Assembly: GCA_013400975.1 (NCBI GenBank)
Contig: WBMZ01002902.1
Span: 62,001 to 126,000 of the forward strand
Length of the DNA: 64,000 bases
Direction of reading: 5' to 3'
Origin: Atrichornis clamosus
Taxonomy: Eukaryota > Chordata > Aves > Passeriformes > Menuridae
Part shown: positions 52,794 through 63,939 of the stretch, piece by piece
How the letters are laid out: every line of letters begins with the position of its first letter
Position numbering within the stretch: the first letter of the stretch is position 1
Translations under genes and position numbers: made by a program
The notes under the pieces: model-generated
The model's database searches: none
What the model saw: the letters and a program-made list of their open reading frames with translations, nothing else
Told to the model about the DNA's origin: nothing

Positions 52794-55700
52794 CAAATAA
52801 CTCGAAAATTGTTTTATTTATCGAAAGCTTTCACAAGAACCTGGGAAAGGCCAGGCCTGTGCATTGGCTGAGGTCTAGAGAAGAATTAGCCCTCGCTGAC
52901 AACAGGCTGTGTACTCAATCAATAAAGGAAACAACATCCAATCATTCTGTGATGAAATTGCACCAACTGAAGATTCAGCACTGGGTTAATTTCTAGGCCA
53001 ATGAATGAAGACAGTGCAGGCTTTTTAAATTAATTTCTTTTCCTTATTTTTTCCTCCCCTTTTACAGCACATTCACATTTCCTTAAATAATTACTTTGAT
53101 TTACACTTTTGTTTTCCCTCTGACTTTAAACGCCTGAAATGCATCTTGTGGTAGAGATGCCAGGCAAAGCAATTATCTCTATATTATATTTAAGCGTTAC
53201 AAAAAGCCTGTTTGGGAAGGAAGGAGGATTGACAACAGTGCCTTTATTAAATCACAAGCTGCACAATGAATGGGAGACATGGAAGCACGGACCATTTCCG
53301 AGTGTTCAGCCTCCCCCTCTGTGAGCCTGCCCATTACATACAGACATCATTAGTCTGGAATACATATATAAGTGCACAAACAGACATAATCAGAGAATTC
53401 AGCTCCCTTTTGCTGCTCTGACAGAGAAATGTTCTCAAGTAAGTACTGCATGATCAACCCAAAGATGCAATACCATGCTGGGAGGGCCCAGGCCACCCTC
53501 CTCAGGTGTCTCAGCACAAGCACATCTCCACAAGGTCACACCAGCAGCCCCCATGTGCAGCATCCATCAAAAATCTTGGAAGAAACAGGACAGGAAAAAC
53601 ATCTACATAGTGGTAAAATATCTTCCCGCTGCCCAGAAATGGGTGGGCTACTGATTTTCTGTGCCAGACATTGGATCTACCCGGAGAACCTTCACTGCAC
53701 GAATTTCTCAGCCCGTTTCTGAATACTTTATACTTTTGGCCATGGCAACATCATGCGCCCATAAATTCTACAGTTTTATTATGTGCTCTGTGGAAAGAAA
53801 AGAAAAGTATCTCTGTATTCTGTATGTGTCTGACACAGGAGTCTGGCTTAATTGCAGAGAGCACAATAGGAGAGGTGAAATCACAGGTGAGCAAGTGACA
53901 GTGAGCATCCTACAGCACCAGCTATTATCAATAACTAAATAAAATGATTTCATGACGGAACTATGCAGGGGAAATATGCTCACTTCAAAGGATGTCTGCT
54001 ACCAGATATCCTGGGACAGGATCTGAACTGCACCATCACACCCACGAGGTTTCAGGCCAGCTGGGCAAGCACAGCTTCCTTCTGCTCCTGCCTCAGCAGC
54101 AGCACCTTGTCCTTGTTGTACAACAGGGGTGAGAGAGGCAGGACTAAGCCAAATTACAGGGGAAGGGCAAAAAAACCACGGGAGGGAAACAACAAGAAGG
54201 AGAGAGGAATGTCATCCATGTCAACAAATCAATGAAGCATATGGAAACTGCATTTAAGGCATAAGGGGTATGCAAGGAGTTGATATAACCAGATGGCTAA
54301 GGAGCAAGGAGAGAGCAATTCCAGAAACTGTAAGGGAAGCAGAGAACAGAGAAAGAAATTAAGGCTTGTGAACTTCATGTTGAAAAGAACAAAGAGAATT
54401 TAACAGGAAAACTACAGCAGTAGTTATGAAAAACTAAAAAAAAGTTGAAAAACACAACAGCAGAGGTTAGAACTGAGCCAGGAATTTGCCTTTTCTACCT
54501 GGGGAGCGATATCAGTTTTGTAGATTTAGGTATTCCACTGGTGAGGAAAATCTCCCACAGATGTGGCAGCAGGGTCCAGGAGAGCAGAAGCGGAGACTGG
54601 CCAGGACAGCAGGACAGCTTTGGGGTGAGGTATGTGTTTAAGGCCTTCAGAGCTGGGTTCAGAGCCTGGCTTCCTCAGACACCAAATGAAGAACTTCTCT
54701 TTTGGGTGCCTTCATCTCCCATTAATAAAATCCAACAGAAACATTTCTATCCATTCTGTGTCTCTCTCTGGCAGATATTTGTATGATTCCAGCCAGCAGT
54801 GAGGTCCTATCTAGCTACAGACACAGCTACAGATCCCAATAAAGCAACTATTAAAGTACCCAGGATTGGAAAGGAAGGCTTAAAATTAAAATACACTTAT
54901 TTCTTGATAAATAGCATAGCACTTAAATCACTCAATTGCATGCAACTTTTACTCATTGCTTTGGATTTATTCACCTTCTTGTCAGCTGGTCTCAGAAATA
55001 TAACCTTTAACAACACCATGCAAGGGCTTCACAAGGTAAGGAGGAAATGCTAATTGGTTTTATCCTTTTGTGAAACAATCCATCCAAAGTTAATTAGCAC
55101 AGGTTTGCTTTTTCTTCGCAAAAATAATCCATAAGAAAGACTGATGGGCAGAGCAAACTGCGCCTCGCACAAAGGTGGTAGGATTTAAGTGATTTTGAGC
55201 TGTGCTCCCAGAACTCCGTTGCCTTCAGGCATCTCTCCGGCCTTTCTCCGTGGATGGCATAATTAGGACTTGAGTGAAAACCCCAGTAGTGGAGCCTGAT
55301 AAGAAGTTAATCTTCTGGGCACCACGTGGGCCAAGAGAGATGTCCCCAAAAGTCCAATTAGCAAAGGCTTCCCATCCTAGGCTGTGCCACAGCCTTGCTC
55401 AGCGCTGATAAAGAGCTGAGGAGCAGCAGCTCAGGGGTTCACAACCCCCTCACACATCACAGGGCTGAGGAGCACCTGCACCTCCTCCCCACAGTGCTGA
55501 AAAGCAGCTCACCTCACTTCTCCTGGTGACCTTCACACTCACAGCGAGAAATGTAAATCCCACAGGTTCACACATCTCTCTAGAAACAGGATTCACCTCA
55601 GTGCTTGCAGCCACACTGGGTATAGACACAAGATAAGGCTTTTCTCACTGCGTTTGGGACCCCCACAGAGGGTACTTGTCAATAGAACCTGAGCCCAGGT

Positions 55701-56299
55701 TTCTTGAAACCTCTGACTGAGGCCAAGCAAGCAGAATTTGTGTGAAATCTGTGTCATCCCAGTTACAGAGTGAGGAAGCTCAAGACCCACCGGCAGTACA
55801 GAACCCAAAAGCATTACAGCAAGCTCAGCCCCCTACAGCAAAGTGAGAAAATGATAATGTTTGATTTCCCATCATCTGTAAAGAGGAAAGGAAAAAGTTC
55901 TTGGCTGTCAGAAAAGCACTGCAGATCTGGAAAAGAGAGTGCCCAGCACCTGTGCTTTACAAGCCAGAGATCCTTTCTCTTATGGGAAGAAAGCACTTCC
56001 CTAATAGCCAAAGGAATGCTGAGGCACAGCATCCATGGACCCTACAAACTCCCCCTTCCATCCAAGGATATTAAAGAGCAAATCCCAGTTTCAAGAGGGA
56101 TGCAGGTCATGGAAACTGCTTCTGAGGGATTTAACTGGTTTCTCCAGACCAAGAGACTGTAGCATGACTATGATGGAAGGAGTTAATAGACATTGAAATT
56201 GCTTTATTAAGTAGATTTGCCAGAATTTACTGATTATTAAACCTCATTAGCCGGGGACTTGTACTCCGTGTTCCTACCCAGTTTCTGCCTGCTGCCTGC

Positions 56300-56760
56300 T
56301 GGATAGACGGAGGGATGCTGGAGAGATTATTTCTAAGCCCTTCCCCCTTCCCTCTCCCCTCCTCTTCCAGGACCACATTGACAGTCCCGGGGGAAACAGA
56401 GGAGAGACAGGGAGAAGGATCCACCATCTCTCACTCAGCATCTTTCCCCAGGAAGCCCCAGGAGCCCAGGAGAGGAGCTGCCCCCCAGGACCCCGTCTCC
56501 TTCGCAGGGAACCTCTCGGTACAACATATGTTACATGAACACACACGACTGTCCTCCCCTTCCAGGAAAGAAGGAGGGAAAGAGGAAGAGGAAAGAGACA
56601 GCCACCTCCAGAGTGCTCCAGCGATTCTTCATGTAATCGATACTGTGCCATACCCCCGGGCGTTCCTGCCGGATCCTGCTCCGTGTGCGGCATGTGAGCC
56701 TCACCTGCGGGGCAGCCTCGCTCCCGGCAGCTGCCCGGGGTGTGCTGGTAAGTAACTTCG
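56300..56760. promoter_or_regulatory. Probable KCNG4 promoter-proximal region
   Basis: This segment sits just 5' of the KCNG4 coding exon. It changes from AT-rich sequence to a pyrimidine run, then purine-rich and CpG-containing sequence. CpGs cluster at about 56625-56745. No TATA box or clear initiator stands out. The call rests on position, composition and the donor at 56747, so the transcription start is not fixed. Confidence 0.4.
56371..56747 (+). other. KCNG4: Candidate KCNG4 5' untranslated exon (3' end well supported, 5' end uncertain)
   Basis: The right boundary is a strong donor, CTG|GTAAGT at 56747/56748. The next good acceptor is at 57600-57601, giving an 854-bp intron just before the coding exon. 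The left boundary is uncertain. A long pyrimidine run ending TCTTCCAG at 56363-56370 would act as an acceptor if this is an internal exon. If it is the first exon, transcription starts somewhere in about 56.3-56.7 kb. The last ~120 bases are CpG-rich, which fits a promoter-proximal exon. I saw no obvious TATA box. The ORFs crossing this block on both strands resemble no known protein. Confidence 0.5.
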
Positions 56761-57601
56761 GACAACTTTCCTTGCAATTTTTGCAGTTCACTGACCTGGG
56801 CTAAGAGGTGCCTTTTAATCTCTAGAGACTATGAACAAAACCAGGGGTTTGTTCCTGAAAGGAGGCGGGGAGTGTTTCAATTGCTGCCCCGTTCCGAGCT
56901 GATAAAAGACTTTCTGTCTGTTTAACAAAGTTTTCTCCGGTGTGGGCAAATGTTGCCTCTAACTTCTCAGCAATCTGCAGTGGCACGAGGTCGGGTTGAT
57001 AAGAATAGTCATCATTTATACAGCACTTTTCCACTTAAGGCATTTTGTGAACCTCTAGCAGCTAATCCTTGCATACCCCCGAGAGGCAGAACGGGCGTGC
57101 AGTGAGAGGCAGAGGAATCACAATCCGAGCAGTCCAGTTAAAGCAATTAGGAACTTTGCATCCAGCTGATGGCAGGTAATTGACCACTCCATCTCTAATA
57201 ACTATTAAGCAGCTTAGTTGAGTTAGCTTGTGTTTAAGGGTTTATAGAAATTAGAAAACCAAGCGACAACCACCGGAAAATAACGACCTGATGGTGACTG
57301 AGACCTGGTGGGGAAGAGCCCGAGCTGTTCCCGTTTGGATTTGCAGGCACCCGACCCTCGGTGATAATTATGAATGAGGCTGTAGCTCTGCTCTGTGCCT
57401 GTGTTGCCAGACAACCAATGAGGCTGCAAAGCAAAGCTCATTCACAGGCTGCAGGTTCCAGGAAGAAGCACAGAGGTGACTTTTACTTACAAAACAGCAC
57501 TCATTAATTTTGTGACTGAGGAAAGTAGCTGGAAACACCTTTTCTCTTGCAATAACCTCTGCTATGTTTTCTCCTCCTTGCTGTACCTTTTTGGCTGACA
57601 G
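56748..57601 (+). other. KCNG4: Inferred KCNG4 intron within the 5' UTR
   Basis: The intron begins GTAAGT and ends GCTGACAG after a pyrimidine-rich stretch. It contains no recognised repeat or coding sequence. Both splice sites read well by eye, but they are not confirmed by RNA. Confidence 0.6.
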
Positions 57602-57651
57602 ATACCCCTGCTCTGATGCCCTTTCGGATGTCCCGGTGAGAACTCTTAGAG
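57602..57651 (+). other. KCNG4: KCNG4 5' UTR part of the first coding exon
   Basis: These 50 bases lie between the inferred splice acceptor (AG at 57600-57601) and the start codon. The acceptor follows a pyrimidine-rich run with TTTTCTCCTCC and CCTTTTTGG before GCTGACAG. The leader contains a short upstream ORF, listed separately. The exon boundary is inferred from splice-site sequence, without transcript evidence. Confidence 0.75.
57616..57639 (+). promoter_or_regulatory. Upstream ORF in the KCNG4 leader (7 codons plus TGA)
   Basis: The uORF reads MPFRMSR then TGA at 57637-57639. It is in the same frame as KCNG4, whose ATG follows 12 nt after the stop. Its start codon has C at -3, a weak context, so leaky scanning or reinitiation would be expected to reach the main ATG. 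An effect on translation is inferred from general knowledge of uORFs and is not shown by the sequence. Confidence 0.55.
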
Positions 57652-58401
57652 ATGCCTATTCTCTCCAGAGGCAGTGACCAAGACTATAGTAACATTAGCT
57701 ACAACTCCTGTAATTCCTTGAGCCACCTCCTTCCTATCTGCGTTGAAACCCCTTCTGTCAAAGGGGTCCATTACCAGAGAGCCAGGAGGATTTACCACCC
57801 TGACCAAGTCTCTGCGGTTGATCTAACGACAGAGATCATGATAAATGTTGGAGGCATCAAGTACCTGCTGCCTTGGAGTACTTTAGATGAATTTCCCCTG
57901 ACCAGACTGAGCAAACTAAAGCTTTGCAGCAGCTATGAAGAAATCATTCAGCTGTGTGACGATTACGATGAAGACACCCATGAGTTCTTCTTTGACAGGA
58001 ACCCCAACGCTTTTGGGATGATTGTCAGCTTTCTAGCAGCAGGGAAGCTGATGCTCTTAAGAGACATGTGTGCCTTGTCTTTCCAGGAGGAGCTGAGGTA
58101 CTGGGGCATTGAGGAATCCAACCTGGAGAACTGCTGCTTTCGGAAACTGTTTCAGAAACTGCAGGAGTTGGCCGAGATACGCAGGGAAGAGGAGCTTCGG
58201 AGGAGCAAGGAAGCTACGTGTGTCTTGGATGAGAAAACCAGGTTCGGACAGTTTATGAACAGACTCAGAGATATGGTGGAAAACCCCCAGTCAGGACTCC
58301 CAGGCAAAGTCTTTGCTTGTCTCTCCATCCTCTTTGTGGCCACCACAGCTATAAGCCTTTGTGTGAGCACAATGCCAGACTTAAGGGCTGAAGAAGACAG
58401 G
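57652..58401 (+). CDS. KCNG4: KCNG4 (Kv6.4) silent potassium channel subunit, first coding exon (residues 1-250, partial gene)
   Basis: Kv6 subunits do not form working channels alone. They join Kv2 subunits at the plasma membrane and alter gating, mainly inactivation. Seen here: a variable N-terminus (1-60) containing a VETPSVKG motif that resembles METPSIKG of mammalian KCNG4; a T1/BTB domain (about 61-165) with INVGG (64-68), FFFDRNP (112-118), CALSFQEEL (140-148) and YWGIEE; a charged linker (about 166-205); the conserved NPQSGLPGKVFACLSILF stretch; S1 at about 218-240; and STMPDLRAEED at the start of the S1-S2 loop. The start resembles the mammalian MPxxSR start, an in-frame TGA lies 12 nt upstream, and position -3 is G. 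The exon ends in AGG|GTAAGT in phase 0 after R250. S2-S6, the GYGD pore and the C-terminus (about half of a roughly 500-residue protein) lie beyond the window. KCNG1, KCNG2 and KCNG3 match less well than KCNG4, by remembered family sequences. Confidence 0.96.
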
Positions 58402-61400
58402 GTAAGTAAGTCCTTTTTAACTACAGAGTTAAGGAAACAGTCTGTGACAGAAAACACAACAGTGGCTTACATTAGTTCTATCATTTTCAAGTGATATCAT
58501 ATTAAGAATAATGGGAACAAATATTGTACCAATTTTTAGCTAAAAGACAAGAAAACTTCTGGATAGAAGAGATATTTTAGCTCTCCAGTACAGCACTGTT
58601 TTTCCTTCTTGAGAAGCGGTTGTCAGTGTAAGATTAACTTGTTAGCACTGAGCCTCTCAAACTGACATTGTGGAGTTTTCAAGATGCTTTACTCTCTAGT
58701 TACAAGCAATCTCTCCTTTGGACACACAGAAATATTTTCCTCTGACATGTTTACTTTTAAAACAGCTGGGTATCTTCCCTTGTGATAAAATAGTCAGAGC
58801 TTTCAAGAGGAAGAAATAGTCATTAATTTTTATATGCTACATTTCAGTAGTTGCATAAAGATTGAAGGACGAGATGCAGATTAAGTATTTTTGCACATAC
58901 TGATGCTTAAAAGCTGTGCCTCCAAAAATCATAATCCCATACTAACAAAATTCTGTATTTGCCTCCATATTTATGTACATATTGTGGGAGTAATACCAAA
59001 CACAGCTGAACTGCTAACGGCATTTAAACCCTTTTCAAAGAAGTCATCCACATTAATTCAGGGTAAATAAATCAAGCCTGTATCACACATGAAGGATCTT
59101 CTCTATTACATTGTCGTAAATATTTCAGCGTTTTAAAGATTTATTTTTCTAATAATAAAACAAGGGAAAGTAGAAACCCAGAGTTATTTCGATGTACTCA
59201 TGTCCAAATTCATCAAATAACCTTGACCAATCTCTGTAATGAATCCTGCATTTCATTTGCAAACTGCCCTTCCAAAAGTGCTGAGGAAATCTGTGTCAAA
59301 TAAACTCCCTGCCCCAACCACTGCTGTAAGACAAGACACTCCTCAGAGTATCATGCAGTGATGAATAAAGCCATTTTTACATGTATAGCACTGCATGGTG
59401 TGCACAATATAAAAATTTGTACATCTTTTACTGCTCAAGCCGTTGGTCAAAGCAGCACCGTCGTAGTGAAGGTGTGTCCTGATATCTGATGTCTAAATAA
59501 AGCTAAGGACTGCACAGAAGGCTGAAATCTAAGAGCATTCCCTGTTCCATTTTAACCCCTTGGATATTAACTTACATTTGCTCAGGAAGGCTCCAACCTT
59601 TCAGGAACAAGCCTGGTGCACTTGCAGCCTTTCACAGCTATTACTTTTTGGCTGGAAAAAGGAAAAACTGTGTTAACAGGAAAAGCTGTTAACACTATTC
59701 CAATGCTTCTTCCAAGGAAGTACTTTAAATATAGAACATCCTTCTTGCAGCTGGATGTACAAACATTACACTCTCTGCTCCAGCAAGTGCTTCCTTCTAA
59801 CTTTGTTAGTGGAAGTAGCCTGATGCTTTTTATCTTCATTTCCCAACCACTGCAGAAAAAGCTTTTAGAAATACTTCCCATACAAAAGAACAAGCACATG
59901 AGCAGAACTCAGCTAGATGTAATAGGCTGTGTGTTTTTAAAATAATTAACTGTAAGTTAGGAAGGAAAGCATGCTGAGGGTTCTAAGTGTATCTGGCAGC
60001 TGCAGGGAAGCTGCTGTCCCTGGATTTCCTACAAAACACGGATGGCATCACTGCTTAGAGGTTTGCATACATATCACTACTTTAAAAACAGGCAAACTGG
60101 CTTGAAACAAGCTCAAAAGATGGATTGTTGAAAGTGCAGGGGAGAGGATGAAGGATGAACTTGAGCAAAGGACCGCATTTGTCCAAATATTTGGAAACAT
60201 TCCATAGCTTACACTTACAGCACCAGCCTAATGCACTTTGTCATTGTGTCCCAGAAGCACAGAAGAGAGTATTAAAAGTCCTGTTATTTGAATTATGTGA
60301 TATTATGCCAGAGAAAACATAGGGGAATATATGAGACAAAATACTCATGCCTTGTGGAAAATAATCTGAACCGCTAAAGAGAAGTTTTCCCATCCCCAAA
60401 TTTCCATCCCTAAATTCTTAGCCTGCAACAACTAAGATTTCTAACTTTGATCTCAGAAGAGTATCTTAGCTAGAGCTGGACAAAAGACTCCATGAACTTA
60501 ATTGACTAAAATTAGTATTTCTGGGCTGCAGCTGAGTCATACTTGGGCAAATTGCAACCCTACGTCGATTTGTAACTCAAAACTGTTCACTGACCTCAGA
60601 AAGTGATTCCAAGATAGGGACACGTTTACCAGCAACCTGAGACAGGCATGCAGGATCTGAAATTTTTGCTTTTTTGGGCTGAACACAAAGATGACTCGAT
60701 ATCTGTTTGCTCTATGCCAGAACACAGTCAAATTCCTTCACAAAGTTTCTGAACAACCTGTAATTCCACAGCTGAATTCAAAGATGTTCTATCCTGAGGT
60801 TTATACATTTCTGAGTTAAAGCTTGGCAAAACCTCTGTGGTAACTGTCCTTAAAAGTACTGCAAGGATGCATTTTCCCCTGTCACTAACGCTGGAAATTG
60901 AATTTATCCATACTATCCATTCTGAAAAACAAATAAAAAAAGGCTTTACCTCTGCTGTATGTGTACCACTCTAGGGTCCTGTTTTTTCTCATCACAGCCA
61001 CGTTAAGAGAGTGCAAACTGGCTGGACTCCAGCTCAAGAAGGATCAGAGTCAAAAGAAAACCCAGGAAAAATAATGCAAGGTGACTTCCACTTCACTCAG
61101 TTGGCTCAGAGGCTGCTGATCCCACCCTGCAGGCACATCAAATCCCTTGTCCTTTTAGCAGTTGCTAAAGCAGGTCTGCTCAGAAGGGAGAAAAGCTGCC
61201 TGGGCAGGCAGAAGAGCAAACAGGAGTCCTCACTATGCGAGGGAAAGTGAAAACTCCGGGTCTCCGGGAGAGGGATGGCAGGGAGCCAAGCGGGAGCATC
61301 TGCATCAGGGAAGCCCAGTCACCCTGGCAACCAGAGGGGAGGGAAGGAGCCATCTCCATGGGCAGCAGGGAAGGAGGGGAGGGCGGCTGGAAGACAGGAA

Positions 61401-63422
61401 TGCAGCTGAAAGTCAAATAAAGAAGGAGTTGTTATAGCTGACACAACGCACACACTCCGGAATAGGTCAAACGCCAATTAGGAGCCTCCTCGTCGGAGAT
61501 GTGAAAGGAAAACACAGAGGTTTGGAAAAACACTTGAGTGAGTTTATATCACAGATGCACCTGCCGTGAATTCCAGCCCAGAGGGAACAGCTCCAGCTGA
61601 AGGGTGCCCAAAGTGCAGCCAAACTGCAGAGCTGCAAATGATCAGCTCTGGTGAGCTGAAGTTTAAATCTGACCACGAAATCAATAAATATACAAAAGGT
61701 TTCGTCATATATGAGGCTAAGGAAGGAGGAATCATCAGTAACAAGTTATGTGATTTATAAACCAGCAGAAACCAGAAGAAATATCACATTCTCCAAGGGC
61801 AATACTTCGTGGTCCGTGATATTTGCATCTATTCTTTATGGAGATCAAACTGTCTTTGATAAGGAAGCAAATATTTTATCACAAAAATGTAGTAATCAAG
61901 GCACGTGTGTAGATAGAGATAGAAAAAAAGGCATATTTGGAGGTGAGGAACTTTGTCATTGATCTGAATGGGCAACCTGAGAGAAATACAAATCTGAATT
62001 GAACACCACACAAACAGGACAGGAAAGATGAAGGGATAAAATCCACCAGTAGTGCCCTCAAAAGAAGGAATTAAGATCATTCCACTAGAGACCAGGCAGA
62101 AATCCCATCAAAGTCCCCCAAAAGTCCCAGTCCCACATGAGAGTTACAATCAGGATCCAAGAGGTGTGACTGAAATAGTCACTGCTCAGCACATCTAACC
62201 CAAAGGAAAAAAACATCATTACACCAGAAAACTATGGAATAAAACCACTGCAGAAGAGCCTGGAGAGGGAGAACACTTTGAAGCCCTCTTGGGATTTTCC
62301 TTAGGACGAGATATTTCATTTAATGAGTCCCTAAAACTGGCATCCTCTAGAGAGATGACTCAGCAGAAAGGATACAGCAAGGTCTTTACTTCAGGAAGGC
62401 AGCAAATTAAGGTCAGGGGGAAGAAGAAACCCCAGGTATTTCCATTCCCTGACCTTGTTACTACTAATTTTGGTATTTGCTTTTAACTGACCTTGAAAAA
62501 CTTGAAATTGCTTTAGGTATTTTATAGGATTAATGAAACATAACCAACAAATGCTGAAAACCCAGTTGTTTAATGTGAAGATTTTATCTTGAAACTCAGA
62601 ATACTCATTTTTTTTTAAAGCTTCCATTCTTGGGATCATTTGATTATGTGTAAATTGAACTCCTTTTAAAAGAGTAAGTTTTTAGTCTCTGGTTGCACTT
62701 AGAATCCAGAAAACATGAACAGATGAAGAGAACCCAGTACTTAACATAGAGAATCACTTTTAAATTAATTTTTTTTTATTTCTACACCATTATTCTGGAG
62801 GCCCTGACTTAGTTTTTTCAATGCTTGATGTTGCTGAAGTTTTCTGTACGATACTGAAGCCAGAATATTTGGCTTGCGCACTAGAGGAAACTGCCAAGAA
62901 ACAGGTTTTCTTTAAAAAATGGAACAATTTTACTTTACAGGGGGAAAGAAACCAATTTATTTGCCTTACTGTGAAGAGAAAGAAAATGTAATGCTCATTT
63001 ACAAGTGTAAGACTATAAAGGCGTATGTGTACATGCCTGTCTATAAATATACTGGCATATACATATGACTTGAAATTACTTTGGAACAAAATAAAGCTGG
63101 ATGTGCTTTGGCTTTATTGCATCTGCTCAAGCACATTACCCTGGGTTCTCATCAGGTCACTTTCTGCAGACAATCCCTCTCCTAAATTATCTAGGCATCC
63201 ACTGCAATTCTGATATTTTCTAACCATTTTGATCAGCAAAGGAGGAAGGAAAATGTGCTTCACTGCAGCACCAAGACCCTCCCAGTCTAGGTGTACTCAG
63301 CACAGTAGAACCCACCTAATCTGCTTTGTCGACTGAATTTGTTAAATTAATAATGATTGAAGGAAGATTAAATAAGAAGCCATTAAACAACAGAAATCAG
63401 AATATTCAAGCCTGGGACTTTG

Positions 63423-63435
63423 ATATATATATATT
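63423..63435 (+). repeat. Short AT dinucleotide repeat
   Basis: Five to six AT units inside the KCNG4 intron. Confidence 0.75.
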
Positions 63436-63912
63436 TATAAATTACTGCTTTATGGGATCTGCCTATTTTTGAGGTCAGAAACACCAGGAGCTTTGACCTT
63501 GAAACAGCACCGTTACGTTAAGGCTCTGATTTCAGAATTCCACACTACAAGTAACCATTTTCCAGGCATCCACAAACAGAATTGCACATTTCAGCCTTAA
63601 GTCTACTACGTACAACACTGACAAAGTTCAGGTTACCTCAGCCCTGCTCTCCACCACCAACGAGGGCACCGGTGACCATCTGTGCCCCAGCTCGCCCTCC
63701 CTGCCACAGAAAACAATTCCCTGCAGAAACCCCAGACCCCGCAGGGAGGAAATGGATCCTGCTTGGCTTTCCAAAGCTGGCTCTGCCTCTCCAAGGTCCG
63801 GTGTTCAGAAAGCACAATGAGCATTATTACTTTGCCTTACGCTCATCCAGTTTTGGCTGTGTCCCAACAGCACCGAGTCTCCGAGTTTTGCACGCTATCC
63901 TGGGAGGACACC

Positions 63913-63939
63913 CAGCTGTTCCAGCTGTTCCAGCTGTTC
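63913..63939 (+). repeat. Three tandem copies of a 9-bp unit
   Basis: CAGCTGTTC occurs three times head to tail, each copy holding a CAGCTG E-box core. It lies inside the KCNG4 intron near the window edge. Confidence 0.85.

Larger units (their letters stand above)
39149..56299. other. Long non-coding stretch upstream of KCNG4
   Basis: About 17 kb without a recognisable coding exon or CR1. Notable only for an A run at 48419-48431, a T run at 52779-52793 and a CpG-enriched segment near 42230-42490. The longest ORF (48816-49334, -) and the ORF nearest KCNG4 (55770-56162, +) match no family I know. Distal KCNG4 enhancers or further untranslated exons could lie here, but nothing in the sequence proves it. 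Confidence 0.6.

Noticed and set aside
56274..56777. Overlapping ORFs on both strands at the KCNG4 leader (146 and 167 codons)
   Set aside because: They lie in GC- and purine/pyrimidine-biased leader sequence with few stops and resemble no known protein. The plus-strand frame also crosses the inferred donor at 56747/56748.
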